The translations under genes were made by a program, and so were the position numbers. A stretch of 64,000 nucleotides of DNA from Affinirhizobium lemnae (GTDB lineage: Bacteria > Pseudomonadota > Alphaproteobacteria > Rhizobiales > Rhizobiaceae). Where the stretch lies: NCBI RefSeq assembly GCF_022968395.1, contig NZ_JALJQZ010000001.1:124001-188000 (forward strand). The letters are read 5' to 3'. How positions within the stretch are numbered: the first letter of the stretch is position 1; every line of letters begins with the position of its first letter. This document shows positions 57,124-64,000 of this stretch, piece after piece. The notes under the pieces were generated by a model, which had not been told where the DNA came from, did not search any database, and was given only the letters and a program-made list of their open reading frames with translations.

Positions 57124-58242
57124 ATGAGACAGACCACCTTGCGCCTCGTCGCTGCCGGCGCCGCTTTGGCAACGACAATCCTCACGACCTCCGCCCTGCC
57201 AACCATGGCGTTGGCGCAGGAACGCGTGGTTCATGTCTACAACTGGTCTGACTATATCGATGAATCGATCCTGGAGGATTTCACCAAGGAAACCGGTATC
57301 AAGGTTGTCTATGACGTCTTCGACAATAACGAGATCGTCGAGACAAAGCTTCTGGCAGGCGGCTCGGGTTACGATGTCGTGGTACCCACCGGGCCATTCC
57401 TTGCCCGTCAGATCAGCGCCGGTGTCTTCCAGAAGCTGGACAAGTCCAAGCTGCCGAACCTCTCCAACATGTGGCCGCAGGTCATGGAGCGCCTGGCGAA
57501 GTATGATCCGGGCAATCAGTTTGCCGTCAACTATATGTGGGGCACCACCGGCATCGGCTACAATGTCGACAAGGTAAAGGCGGCTCTCGGTGATGTTCCG
57601 ATCGATAGCTGGGATGTTCTCTTCAAGCCGGAAAACGCCAAGAAGCTGAAGGGCTGCGGCATCAACATTCTGGATGCGTCCGACGAAACCTTTGCAATTG
57701 CGATGAATTATCTTGGCAAGAATGCCGACAGCAAGGCCTCTGCCGATCTGGTGGCCGGTGGCGAGGTCTACAGGAAGATTCGCCCCTATGTGAAGAGCTT
57801 CAACTCTTCGGCCTATATCGATGAACTGGCGAACGGGGATACCTGCATCACCATCGGCTGGTCGGGAGACATTCTCCAGGCAAAGAAGCGCGCGGTTGAA
57901 GCGAAGAACGGCGTCAAGGTGAACTACGTCATCCCGAAGGAAGGCACCTACATGTGGTTCGACAACCTGGCGATCCCGGCAGATGCCAAGCATGTCGAGG
58001 AAGCGCATGCCTTCATCAACTACCTGATGAAGCCGGAGGTGATAGCCAAGGCCTCGAACTTTGTTCAGTATGCCAACGGCAACCTCGCCTCGCAGAAGTT
58101 CATCGATGAATCTGTGGCGAAGAACCCGTCAGTCTATCCGAAAGAGGCAACACTCGCAAAGCTCTTCACCATCTCGCCCTACGATCCCAAGGCCCAGCGC
58201 GTCCTGAACCGCGAGTGGACGTCGATCAAGACCGGCAAATAA
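57124..58242 (+). CDS. potF: PotF-type polyamine-binding protein
   Basis: The 372-residue periplasmic protein has a signal peptide ending near 'MALAQ' and the spermidine/putrescine-binding signature 'VVHVYNWSDYIDESILEDFT', 'GIKVVYDVFDNNE', 'NYMWGTTGIGYNVDKVKAAL', 'YMWFDNLAIPADAKHVEEAH'. AGGAG at 57113-57117 precedes ATG. First gene of a four-gene ABC importer operon; separated from potG by a strong hairpin. PotF versus PotD preference (putrescine or spermidine) cannot be settled by eye. Confidence 0.9.
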   Translation: MRQTTLRLVAAGAALATTILTTSALPTMALAQERVVHVYNWSDYIDESILEDFTKETGIKVVYDVFDNNEIVETKLLAGGSGYDVVVPTGPFLARQISAGVFQKLDKSKLPNLSNMWPQVMERLAKYDPGNQFAVNYMWGTTGIGYNVDKVKAALGDVPIDSWDVLFKPENAKKLKGCGINILDASDETFAIAMNYLGKNADSKASADLVAGGEVYRKIRPYVKSFNSSAYIDELANGDTCITIGWSGDILQAKKRAVEAKNGVKVNYVIPKEGTYMWFDNLAIPADAKHVEEAHAFINYLMKPEVIAKASNFVQYANGNLASQKFIDESVAKNPSVYPKEATLAKLFTISPYDPKAQRVLNREWTSIKTGK

Positions 58243-58254
58243 GCGTTGAACGAA

Positions 58255-58281
58255 CACATTGCCGGAGGTTCCGGCAATGTG
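58255..58281 (+). promoter_or_regulatory. Intercistronic hairpin between potF and potG
   Basis: Perfect 12-bp stem CACATTGCCGGA / TCCGGCAATGTG with loop GGT, 12 bases behind the potF stop, no T run. Same position and type as the aglE-aglF hairpin, probably raising binding-protein output. Confidence 0.75.
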
Positions 58282-58310
58282 AAATTGTTGGGTGAAGCAG
58301 GGGCTCGGGC

Positions 58311-59477
58311 ATGGCCAGATCTTTGGGACCGGTAAAGCGCAAATTCTCTCCCTGGACCGAGCCGCATGCCGTGCCCTTCATCCGCTTTGAGAACATTACG
58401 AAACGATACGGCGATTTCGTTGCGGTCGATAACCTGTCGCTTGATATCTATGAGCGGGAATTCTTCTCGCTCCTGGGGCCGTCGGGCTGCGGCAAGACCA
58501 CGCTGATGCGCATGCTGGCGGGCTTTGAGGCGCCGACCGAGGGACGCATCCTGTTGCAGGGCAAGGATCTCGCCAACACGCCACCCTACAAGCGCCCCAC
58601 CAACATGATGTTTCAGAGCTACGCGCTCTTCCCACATATGACGGTCGAGAAGAACATCGCTTTCGGCCTGGAGCAGGATGGCCTGCCGAAGGGCGAAATT
58701 TCGGCGCGTGTCGATGAGATGCTGAAGCTGGTGAAGCTGGAAGCCTTTGCCAAGCGCAAGCCCGCACAGCTTTCCGGCGGACAGCGGCAGCGTGTGGCGC
58801 TGGCGCGCTCGCTTGCCAAGCGCCCGAAGGTTCTTCTGCTGGACGAGCCGCTGGGTGCTCTCGACCGCAAGCTGCGCGAGGAAACGCAGTTCGAACTGAT
58901 GGATATCCAGCACACGTTGGGCCTGACATTCCTGATCGTCACCCACGATCAGGAAGAGGCGATGACCGTATCCGACCGGATTGCGGTCATGGACAAGGGT
59001 GTTGTGATGCAGGTTGCAACGCCTGCCGAAATCTATGAGGCGCCGAACACCCGTTATGTCGCCGAGTTCATCGGGGATATCAATATTCTGGAATGTGCTG
59101 TTGTGGCAAACACGGGCGAGATCCTGCAGCCAGGTCATCCACCGGTCGTCAGGCTGGATAGCCGGGGCGTTCCCATCGCCGTGGAGCAGGAATGTGCCGC
59201 CGTTACCGGCGCATCCGTCGCCTTTGCCATAAGACCTGAAAAGGTCCGCATCGCGCTGGATCAGCCCGTCGATGTCAGTGTCAATGCGGTCCATGGCGAG
59301 GTCTGGGATATCGGCTATCTCGGAGATTTTTCCGTCTTCCTCGTCAAGCTTGCCGATGGGCGTGTCGTCCGTGCGGCGCAGGCAAATGTGTCGCGTCTTG
59401 TCGATCGGCCCATCACCTTCGGCGACATGGTCTGGCTCACATGGCCGCTTGATGCCGGCCTTGTCTTGACGCGTTAG
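58311..59477 (+). CDS. potG: PotG-type polyamine ABC transporter ATPase
   Basis: 388-residue ATPase with Walker A 'GPSGCGKTTLMRMLAG', Q-loop 'MMFQSYALFPHMTVEKNIAF', signature 'LSGGQRQRVALARS', Walker B 'VLLLDEPLGALDRKLREETQ', His switch 'IVTHDQEEAMTVSDRI' and a C-terminal TOBE domain with 'VAFAIRPEKVRIALD'. The PotG-type N-terminal extension of about 22 residues precedes the domain. potH starts nine bases later. Confidence 0.93.
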   Translation: MARSLGPVKRKFSPWTEPHAVPFIRFENITKRYGDFVAVDNLSLDIYEREFFSLLGPSGCGKTTLMRMLAGFEAPTEGRILLQGKDLANTPPYKRPTNMMFQSYALFPHMTVEKNIAFGLEQDGLPKGEISARVDEMLKLVKLEAFAKRKPAQLSGGQRQRVALARSLAKRPKVLLLDEPLGALDRKLREETQFELMDIQHTLGLTFLIVTHDQEEAMTVSDRIAVMDKGVVMQVATPAEIYEAPNTRYVAEFIGDINILECAVVANTGEILQPGHPPVVRLDSRGVPIAVEQECAAVTGASVAFAIRPEKVRIALDQPVDVSVNAVHGEVWDIGYLGDFSVFLVKLADGRVVRAAQANVSRLVDRPITFGDMVWLTWPLDAGLVLTR

Positions 59478-59486
59478 GGTGAAGCC

Positions 59487-60395
59487 ATGGCAGAGATTGC
59501 AGCCCCGACCCATCGCAACCCCGCCCGCTGGCTCGTCGTAGCCATACCCTACATCTGGCTTGTGCTGTTCTTTGCCGCGCCCTTCTTCATCATCCTGAAG
59601 ATATCGCTGTCGGATACGGCCATTGCCATGCCGCCCTATACCCCCGTGTTCGTGGGTTTCGGTGACATCAGCTCGTTCTTCGCCGGGCTGGATCTCGATA
59701 ACTACAGCTTCCTGACCGAGGATCCGCTCTATCTCGATGCCTATCTCTCCTCCCTGCGCATTGCCTTCATCTCGACGCTTCTGCTTTTGCTGATCGGATA
59801 CCCCATGGCGTTGGCCATGGCGCGGGCACCCAGCACGATCCGGCCAACGCTGATGATGCTGGTCATTCTGCCTTTCTGGACCTCCTTTCTCATTCGCGTC
59901 TATGCCTGGATCGGCATCCTGAAGCCGGAGGGGCTGCTGACGCTTCTGCTTCAGACGCTCCACATTCTGGGGCCGGACGATCAGGTCCAGATCTATCGCA
60001 CCGATTGGGCGGTCTTCATTGGCATCGTCTACTCCTATCTGCCCTTCATGGTCCTCCCGCTTTACGCGGCCCTGGAAAAAATGGATGGCACGCTTCTGGA
60101 GGCGGCAAGCGACCTTGGTTGCCCGCCCTGGAAAGCGTTCTGGCGAATTACATTTCCGCTATCGCTGCCGGGTGTGATCGCAGGCTCGATGATCTGCTTC
60201 ATTCCGATCACCGGCGAATTCGTGATCCCCGATCTTCTGGGCGGCGCGAGCACGCTGATGATCGGCAAGACACTCTGGACCGAGTTCTTCGGCAATCGCG
60301 ACTGGCCGCTTGCGTCTGCCGTTGCCGTCCTGCTGCTGCTTGCGCTGGTCGTTCCTATCGTCATCTTCCAGAACCAGCAGCGGAAGGTGTCATGA
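59487..60395 (+). CDS. potH: PotH-type polyamine ABC transporter permease
   Basis: 302-residue inner-membrane permease with about six helices; EAA loop 'LLEAASDLGCPPWKAFWRIT'. The N-terminal 'VVAIPYIWLVLFFAAPFFII' is the first helix; 'TGEFVIPDLLGGASTLMIGK' is typical of PotH/PotB. The potI ATG lies one base behind the stop. Confidence 0.93.
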   Translation: MAEIAAPTHRNPARWLVVAIPYIWLVLFFAAPFFIILKISLSDTAIAMPPYTPVFVGFGDISSFFAGLDLDNYSFLTEDPLYLDAYLSSLRIAFISTLLLLLIGYPMALAMARAPSTIRPTLMMLVILPFWTSFLIRVYAWIGILKPEGLLTLLLQTLHILGPDDQVQIYRTDWAVFIGIVYSYLPFMVLPLYAALEKMDGTLLEAASDLGCPPWKAFWRITFPLSLPGVIAGSMICFIPITGEFVIPDLLGGASTLMIGKTLWTEFFGNRDWPLASAVAVLLLLALVVPIVIFQNQQRKVS

Positions 60396-60396
60396 C

Positions 60397-61215
60397 ATGA
60401 AACCATCGCGCTTCGACAGCACCGTCCTGACGCTCTGCTTCGCCTTCCTCTATATCCCGATCATCATTCTCATCGTTTATTCGTTCAACGCGTCGAAGCT
60501 GGTCACCGTCTGGGGCGGCTTTTCGCTGGAGTGGTACAGGGTGATGTGGAGTAACCAGGGGCTCATGGATGCTGCCTGGGTCACCGCGCGGGTCGGGATG
60601 CTGAGCGCGACACTCGGCACGATCCTTGGAACCCTCGCAGCCTTGACGCTGGTGCGCTTTCCACGGTTTCCGGGACGTATTCCCTTTACCGGGATGATCT
60701 ATGCACCACTTGTCATGCCGGAAGTGATTACCGGTCTGTCCATGTTGCTGCTGTTCGTGGCCATGAATATCGACCGCGGTTTCTGGACGGTAACGATCGC
60801 TCATACCACTTTCACCATGTGCTATGTGGCAGTCATCGTGCAGTCGCGCCTGCTGACCTTCGACAGATCACTGGAAGAGGCTGCCATGGATCTCGGCTGC
60901 CCACCGGTCAAGACCTTCTTTCGCATCACGCTGCCGCTCATCGCGCCGGCCATCATCTCGGGCTGGATGCTGGCCTTCACGCTGTCGCTGGATGATCTGG
61001 TGATCGCAAGCTTCACGACGGGGCCGGGGGCCACCACGCTTCCCATCAAGATCTATTCGCAGGTCCGCTTAGGGGTGACGCCGGAAATCAATGCCATCTG
61101 TACGATCCTGATTGGTCTCGTGACGATCGGTGTGATCTGCGCCGCCATCAGTTCTAAGCGAACGGAGCTGCGTCGTATCCGCGACGAGCATGATGCCATT
61201 CGCGCGGCAATTTAA
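60397..61215 (+). CDS. potI: PotI-type polyamine ABC transporter permease
   Basis: 272-residue second permease with EAA loop 'LEEAAMDLGCPPVKTFFRIT' and 'LSLDDLVIASFTTGPGATTL', typical of PotI/PotC. An in-frame start 87 bases upstream would lie within potH and adds a non-hydrophobic Ser-rich segment, so ATG 60397 is chosen. Last gene of the operon; convergent with the AsmA-like gene after seven bases. Confidence 0.93.
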   Translation: MKPSRFDSTVLTLCFAFLYIPIIILIVYSFNASKLVTVWGGFSLEWYRVMWSNQGLMDAAWVTARVGMLSATLGTILGTLAALTLVRFPRFPGRIPFTGMIYAPLVMPEVITGLSMLLLFVAMNIDRGFWTVTIAHTTFTMCYVAVIVQSRLLTFDRSLEEAAMDLGCPPVKTFFRITLPLIAPAIISGWMLAFTLSLDDLVIASFTTGPGATTLPIKIYSQVRLGVTPEINAICTILIGLVTIGVICAAISSKRTELRRIRDEHDAIRAAI

Positions 61216-61222
61216 AGCTTTC

Positions 61223-63076
61223 TCAGGGTCGTGAGGGATCAGGGGTCTGAATTTGTTCGTGAATGGGCCAGATGACAGGATTTGGCCACGCCCCCCCAAT
61301 GAACAATCGATGGCTTCTTGTTCCATCTTCAATCGTTGCCGAAAGTGAAAGGCTTCGACTTTCATACGGAATAACACCTGCAAGAGTGAGCCGGTACGGG
61401 GCGGCGACCATAAATGCAGAATTGAGTTCGGCACTGCTGCCATTTATCCTCCCCGCCGCTTCCAAAGTCTCGAAACTGGTAGAGCTTTGACCTGCCTGCT
61501 GGAGGGAGAAATACGAGGCTCCGTCAGCCAATGTCATGAGCCCTGAAAGATCGAGCCCGCCGATGTTTCCGGCTTTCGCCTGAAAGCGGAAATCGCCCGT
61601 CACATCGTTAGAAGATGCCTGTAGTAGCGTTTTCGAAAGCTTCATCCTGGCTTGCAGACTGCCTGTCCCCGTGATGGAGGGCGAAGACCAGGCAAGCGCT
61701 TTCCCAAGGCTGGCGAGATCGACATCCTTGGCGGCAATCCTCAGCTTGGTGGAAAGCTCTGGCACCTGAAGCAAGGTCAGCTCGCCTGTGAGACTACCCT
61801 TGAAGAGATCGCTATCCAGAACCTCGATTTGCGTCTGGCTGGCATTCGAGACGATGCTCACAGCCGCATTCTCCAGTGTCACGGGACCAAGTGCCGCAGA
61901 GGCCGCCGAAAACCGCACATCGAGGCCAATCTGACGTTCGAGAAGCGTCGCGCGCTTGGTTTTGTCGGAGCCGATGGTCTGGTCCTCGCTGGCTATAACA
62001 TGTCCGAGTTTCGCAAGATCAATGGTATCGAAGGCGAGAGTCCCGGTCAGCCGAGGTGGACTGGACGGTGTCGCCATGGCCAGATCCATGACCCCGGTGC
62101 CTTTGGTGCCGTTGGCTGCGACCGAAAGCTGGTCGAAACGCAGAACGTTTCCGATCGTCAGCAGCTTGGCCGTCAGCGAGAGGTTTGTCAGTCGATCGGC
62201 GATGTGGACAGGGATATTTCCCCATGTCACGGCCTCTGCGACTTTGGGCACGGAAATCTTCAGGTCACCAGACATGAAGGCATAACGCTGCAGATCTGCG
62301 GCGCCGCGGAAGCTTGCTGTTACCAGCGGAGACTGCAGTGTGGCATCCACCTCGCTTCCCCTTCCGGCAAGCAGCAGCAGCGGGTTCACGGCGCTGACAT
62401 CCAGCGATACAGGCTCATTGTTTGCGATAGCCTCGATTCGCAGGCGAGCAGACCGTGAGAGCCGGGGCCAGTCGAGGCTGCCCTCGATCTTGTCGATCAG
62501 AATAGAGCGTCCGGTCCGGTCTTCGATCCGCAGAGAGCCCGAAACGATCGAAATGTCGCCGATCACCGGGTCGCGTTCAAGCTGCAACTGGCTGTCAACG
62601 GCAGACTGAGACTGTCCGATTCTGTGCAAGGTTTGGCCAAGAACGCCATCTGAACTCCAGTTCAACGACCCATCCTGATTTTGGCGCAGAAGGACCTGCG
62701 GCTCCGTCAGAGTAAAGTCCTGAAACACAGGTGTTCCCCGCAGTGCCTCCCAGATGCTGAACCGTGCCGAGAGAGATGTCACATGGCCAAGTATGGGAGC
62801 ATCAGGTCTGTCTTCTTGGCGGATGGCGATATCATCAATCTTGACAACCGGTCGGGGCCAGAAGCTGAGCGAAGGCGTTCCTCGGATGACCACATCATGG
62901 CCCAGCCATTCTTCGACTGCGCTTTCCATGCGCTCACGAACGAGATCGGAGGAAACAAGCAGCGGCGAAAGCAGGCGGAACAAAACCAGCAAGACAAGCA
63001 CGAGCCCAACCGCCGCAAGGGCAATTCGGACCGGCATGGTACGGAGCAGGTTCTGGTACATAGACTGAGTTTTCAC
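61223..63076 (-). CDS. AsmA-family membrane-anchored protein
   Basis: The 617-residue protein has an N-terminal membrane helix (about residues 16-40, 'IALAAVGLVLVLLVLFRLLS') and a long periplasmic AsmA-type body ('VRERMESAVEEWLGHDVVIR', 'PSLSFWPRPVVKIDDIAI', 'QNQDGSLNWSS', C-terminal 'RINGSSAELNSAFMVAAPYR'). AsmA-like proteins belong to the bridge-type lipid transfer family and affect outer-membrane lipid homeostasis; no specific substrate can be named. Start could also be ATG 63061. Convergent with potI. Confidence 0.82.
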   Translation of the reverse strand: MKTQSMYQNLLRTMPVRIALAAVGLVLVLLVLFRLLSPLLVSSDLVRERMESAVEEWLGHDVVIRGTPSLSFWPRPVVKIDDIAIRQEDRPDAPILGHVTSLSARFSIWEALRGTPVFQDFTLTEPQVLLRQNQDGSLNWSSDGVLGQTLHRIGQSQSAVDSQLQLERDPVIGDISIVSGSLRIEDRTGRSILIDKIEGSLDWPRLSRSARLRIEAIANNEPVSLDVSAVNPLLLLAGRGSEVDATLQSPLVTASFRGAADLQRYAFMSGDLKISVPKVAEAVTWGNIPVHIADRLTNLSLTAKLLTIGNVLRFDQLSVAANGTKGTGVMDLAMATPSSPPRLTGTLAFDTIDLAKLGHVIASEDQTIGSDKTKRATLLERQIGLDVRFSAASAALGPVTLENAAVSIVSNASQTQIEVLDSDLFKGSLTGELTLLQVPELSTKLRIAAKDVDLASLGKALAWSSPSITGTGSLQARMKLSKTLLQASSNDVTGDFRFQAKAGNIGGLDLSGLMTLADGASYFSLQQAGQSSTSFETLEAAGRINGSSAELNSAFMVAAPYRLTLAGVIPYESRSLSLSATIEDGTRSHRLFIGGAWPNPVIWPIHEQIQTPDPSRP

Positions 63077-63215
63077 GTGTTTAGATTGTGCCGCATTGTC
63101 GTTTGCCTTGTGGGTTACCGGATTTATTGCTGGCTTGCAAACAACAGCGGCTCGAGCTCTTTATCTTGCAGTGCAACATGCTATAGCTTGGCGATCAGGG
63201 TGGAGGTGTATGCTG

Positions 63216-64000
63216 ATGACAATTGAAATGCCGCTTTGGACGCCGACCGAAGACTTCAAGAACGCGCAGCCATTGTCGCGTTTCATGACATGGTTGAGCG
63301 AGCGCGAAGGGACAACATTCCCGGATGTGGATGCGCTTCATGTCTGGTCGGTCGAGAATCGAGGTAAATTCTGGTCCGCCATCTGGGATTTTTGCGGTGT
63401 CGAGGGCGAGAAGGGGGAGCATGCGCTGATCAATGACGGTCGCATGCTGGAGGCCCGTTTCTTTCCTGATGCGCGGCTGAACTTTGCCCAGAATCTTCTC
63501 AGGCAATCTGGTGAAACAGATGCCTTGATTTTCCGGGGTGAGGACAAGGTGTCCTATCGCTGGAGCTGGGATGAGTTGAAGGGTCGAGTCTCTCGCCTGC
63601 AGCAGGCTTTTGCGGCAATGGGCATAGGCGAGGGAGATCGCGTTGCAGCCATGATGCCGAACCTGCCGGAGACGATCGCCTGCATGCTTGCGGCAACGTC
63701 CCTCGGTGCCATCTGGTCGTCATGCTCCCCTGATTTTGGTCCGCAAGGCGTGCTCGACCGGTTCGGTCAGATCGAGCCGAAGCTGTTCATCACTTGCGAC
63801 GGCTACTGGTACAATGGCAAGCTGCAGGATGTCTCTGCCAAGGTGCGGGATGTGGCTGCCGAACTCAAGGTGCCAGTTCTGGTCGTTCCCTATGCGGGAG
63901 ATGCCGCCGCATTGGCCGGGTCAATCCCGAATGCCCGGACGCTGGAGCAGTTTATTGAAGGTTTTGAGGTCCGGCCGCTTGAGTTCCGGCAGCTTCCCTT
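63216..64000 (+). CDS. Acetoacetyl-CoA synthetase (3' end outside window)
   Basis: The first 261 codons are visible and the frame is open to the window end. The sequence has the ANL-enzyme N terminus of acetoacetate-CoA ligases: 'MPLWTPTEDFKNAQPLSRF', 'NFAQNLLRQSGETDALIFRG', 'VAAMMPNLPETIACMLAATS', 'LGAIWSSCSPDFGPQGVLDR', 'FITCDGYWYNGK'. The enzyme activates acetoacetate, for example from ketone body or polyhydroxybutyrate breakdown. GGAGG at 63202-63206 is nine bases before ATG 63216 and only three before ATG 63210, so 63216 is preferred. Confidence 0.88.
   Translation, partial: MTIEMPLWTPTEDFKNAQPLSRFMTWLSEREGTTFPDVDALHVWSVENRGKFWSAIWDFCGVEGEKGEHALINDGRMLEARFFPDARLNFAQNLLRQSGETDALIFRGEDKVSYRWSWDELKGRVSRLQQAFAAMGIGEGDRVAAMMPNLPETIACMLAATSLGAIWSSCSPDFGPQGVLDRFGQIEPKLFITCDGYWYNGKLQDVSAKVRDVAAELKVPVLVVPYAGDAAALAGSIPNARTLEQFIEGFEVRPLEFRQLP

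Noticed and set aside
58179-59963. Long open frame (594 codons) on the minus strand
   Set aside because: Antisense to potG and potH with intact ABC motifs; a composition effect.

Overview
The window is chromosomal DNA of an alphaproteobacterium of the family Rhizobiaceae (Agrobacterium / Rhizobium / Sinorhizobium group; the genus cannot be fixed from the sequence alone). The evidence is the rhizobial flagellar gene order (flgG-flgA-flgI-motE-flgH-fliL-fliP, tandem flagellins, motB-motC-motD, ftcR, flgE-flgK-flgL-flaF-flbT-flgD-fliQ-flhA-fliR), the rhizobia-specific proteins MotC, MotD, MotE and FtcR/Rem, an agl alpha-glucoside operon, and an unlinked-eda zwf-pgl-edd operon. No tRNA, rRNA, CRISPR array, insertion sequence or prophage was seen.

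1-26031 is one large flagellar region, all on the plus strand. It opens inside flgG and runs through a tightly overlapping rod/ring/export operon to fliP. Three flagellin genes follow, each with its own leader and strong terminator. Next come a FliH-like gene with motB, motC, motD(fliK) and a lytic transglycosylase, then the master regulator ftcR, the hook and hook-filament junction genes with flaF/flbT, and the export gate genes fliQ, flhA and fliR. A FliJ-like gene, rod-cap protein FlgJ, a FlgN-like chaperone and a FliL-like membrane protein close the region.

26032-28901 holds a short surface-polysaccharide island: a WecG/TagA-like glycosyltransferase remnant, probably frameshifted at a run of eight G, and a Wzz/GumC-like co-polymerase. 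folD follows (TTG start).

30090-37994 is an alpha-glucoside system: a divergent LacI-type repressor (aglR) and aglE-aglF-aglG-aglA-aglK. Two near-identical palindromic operators lie in the shared promoter region. After a PilZ-like gene come a divergent pair (EamA exporter / Ada-type alkylation-response protein), the Entner-Doudoroff operon zwf-pgl-edd (minus strand), a gamma-glutamylputrescine oxidase and synthetase pair (minus), and a BaiN/HI0933-type flavoprotein.

48790-53647 carries two chemoreceptors with different sensor domains. 53726-56984 has aceA (isocitrate lyase) with a small downstream gene, diverging from a RamB/ScfR-type regulator, with four TTGYAAA motifs between them. 57124-61215 is a putrescine/spermidine ABC transporter operon (potFGHI type), which fits functionally with the polyamine catabolic genes about 10 kb earlier. 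A convergent AsmA-family gene and the 5' part of an acetoacetyl-CoA synthetase gene end the window.

The most interesting observations are the poly-G frameshift in the WecG-like gene, a shared leader element in all three flagellin mRNAs, candidates for the divergent FliH, FliJ and second FliL-like proteins, an FtcR receiver with Glu in place of the phospho-acceptor Asp, and recurrent strong hairpins directly after binding-protein genes.
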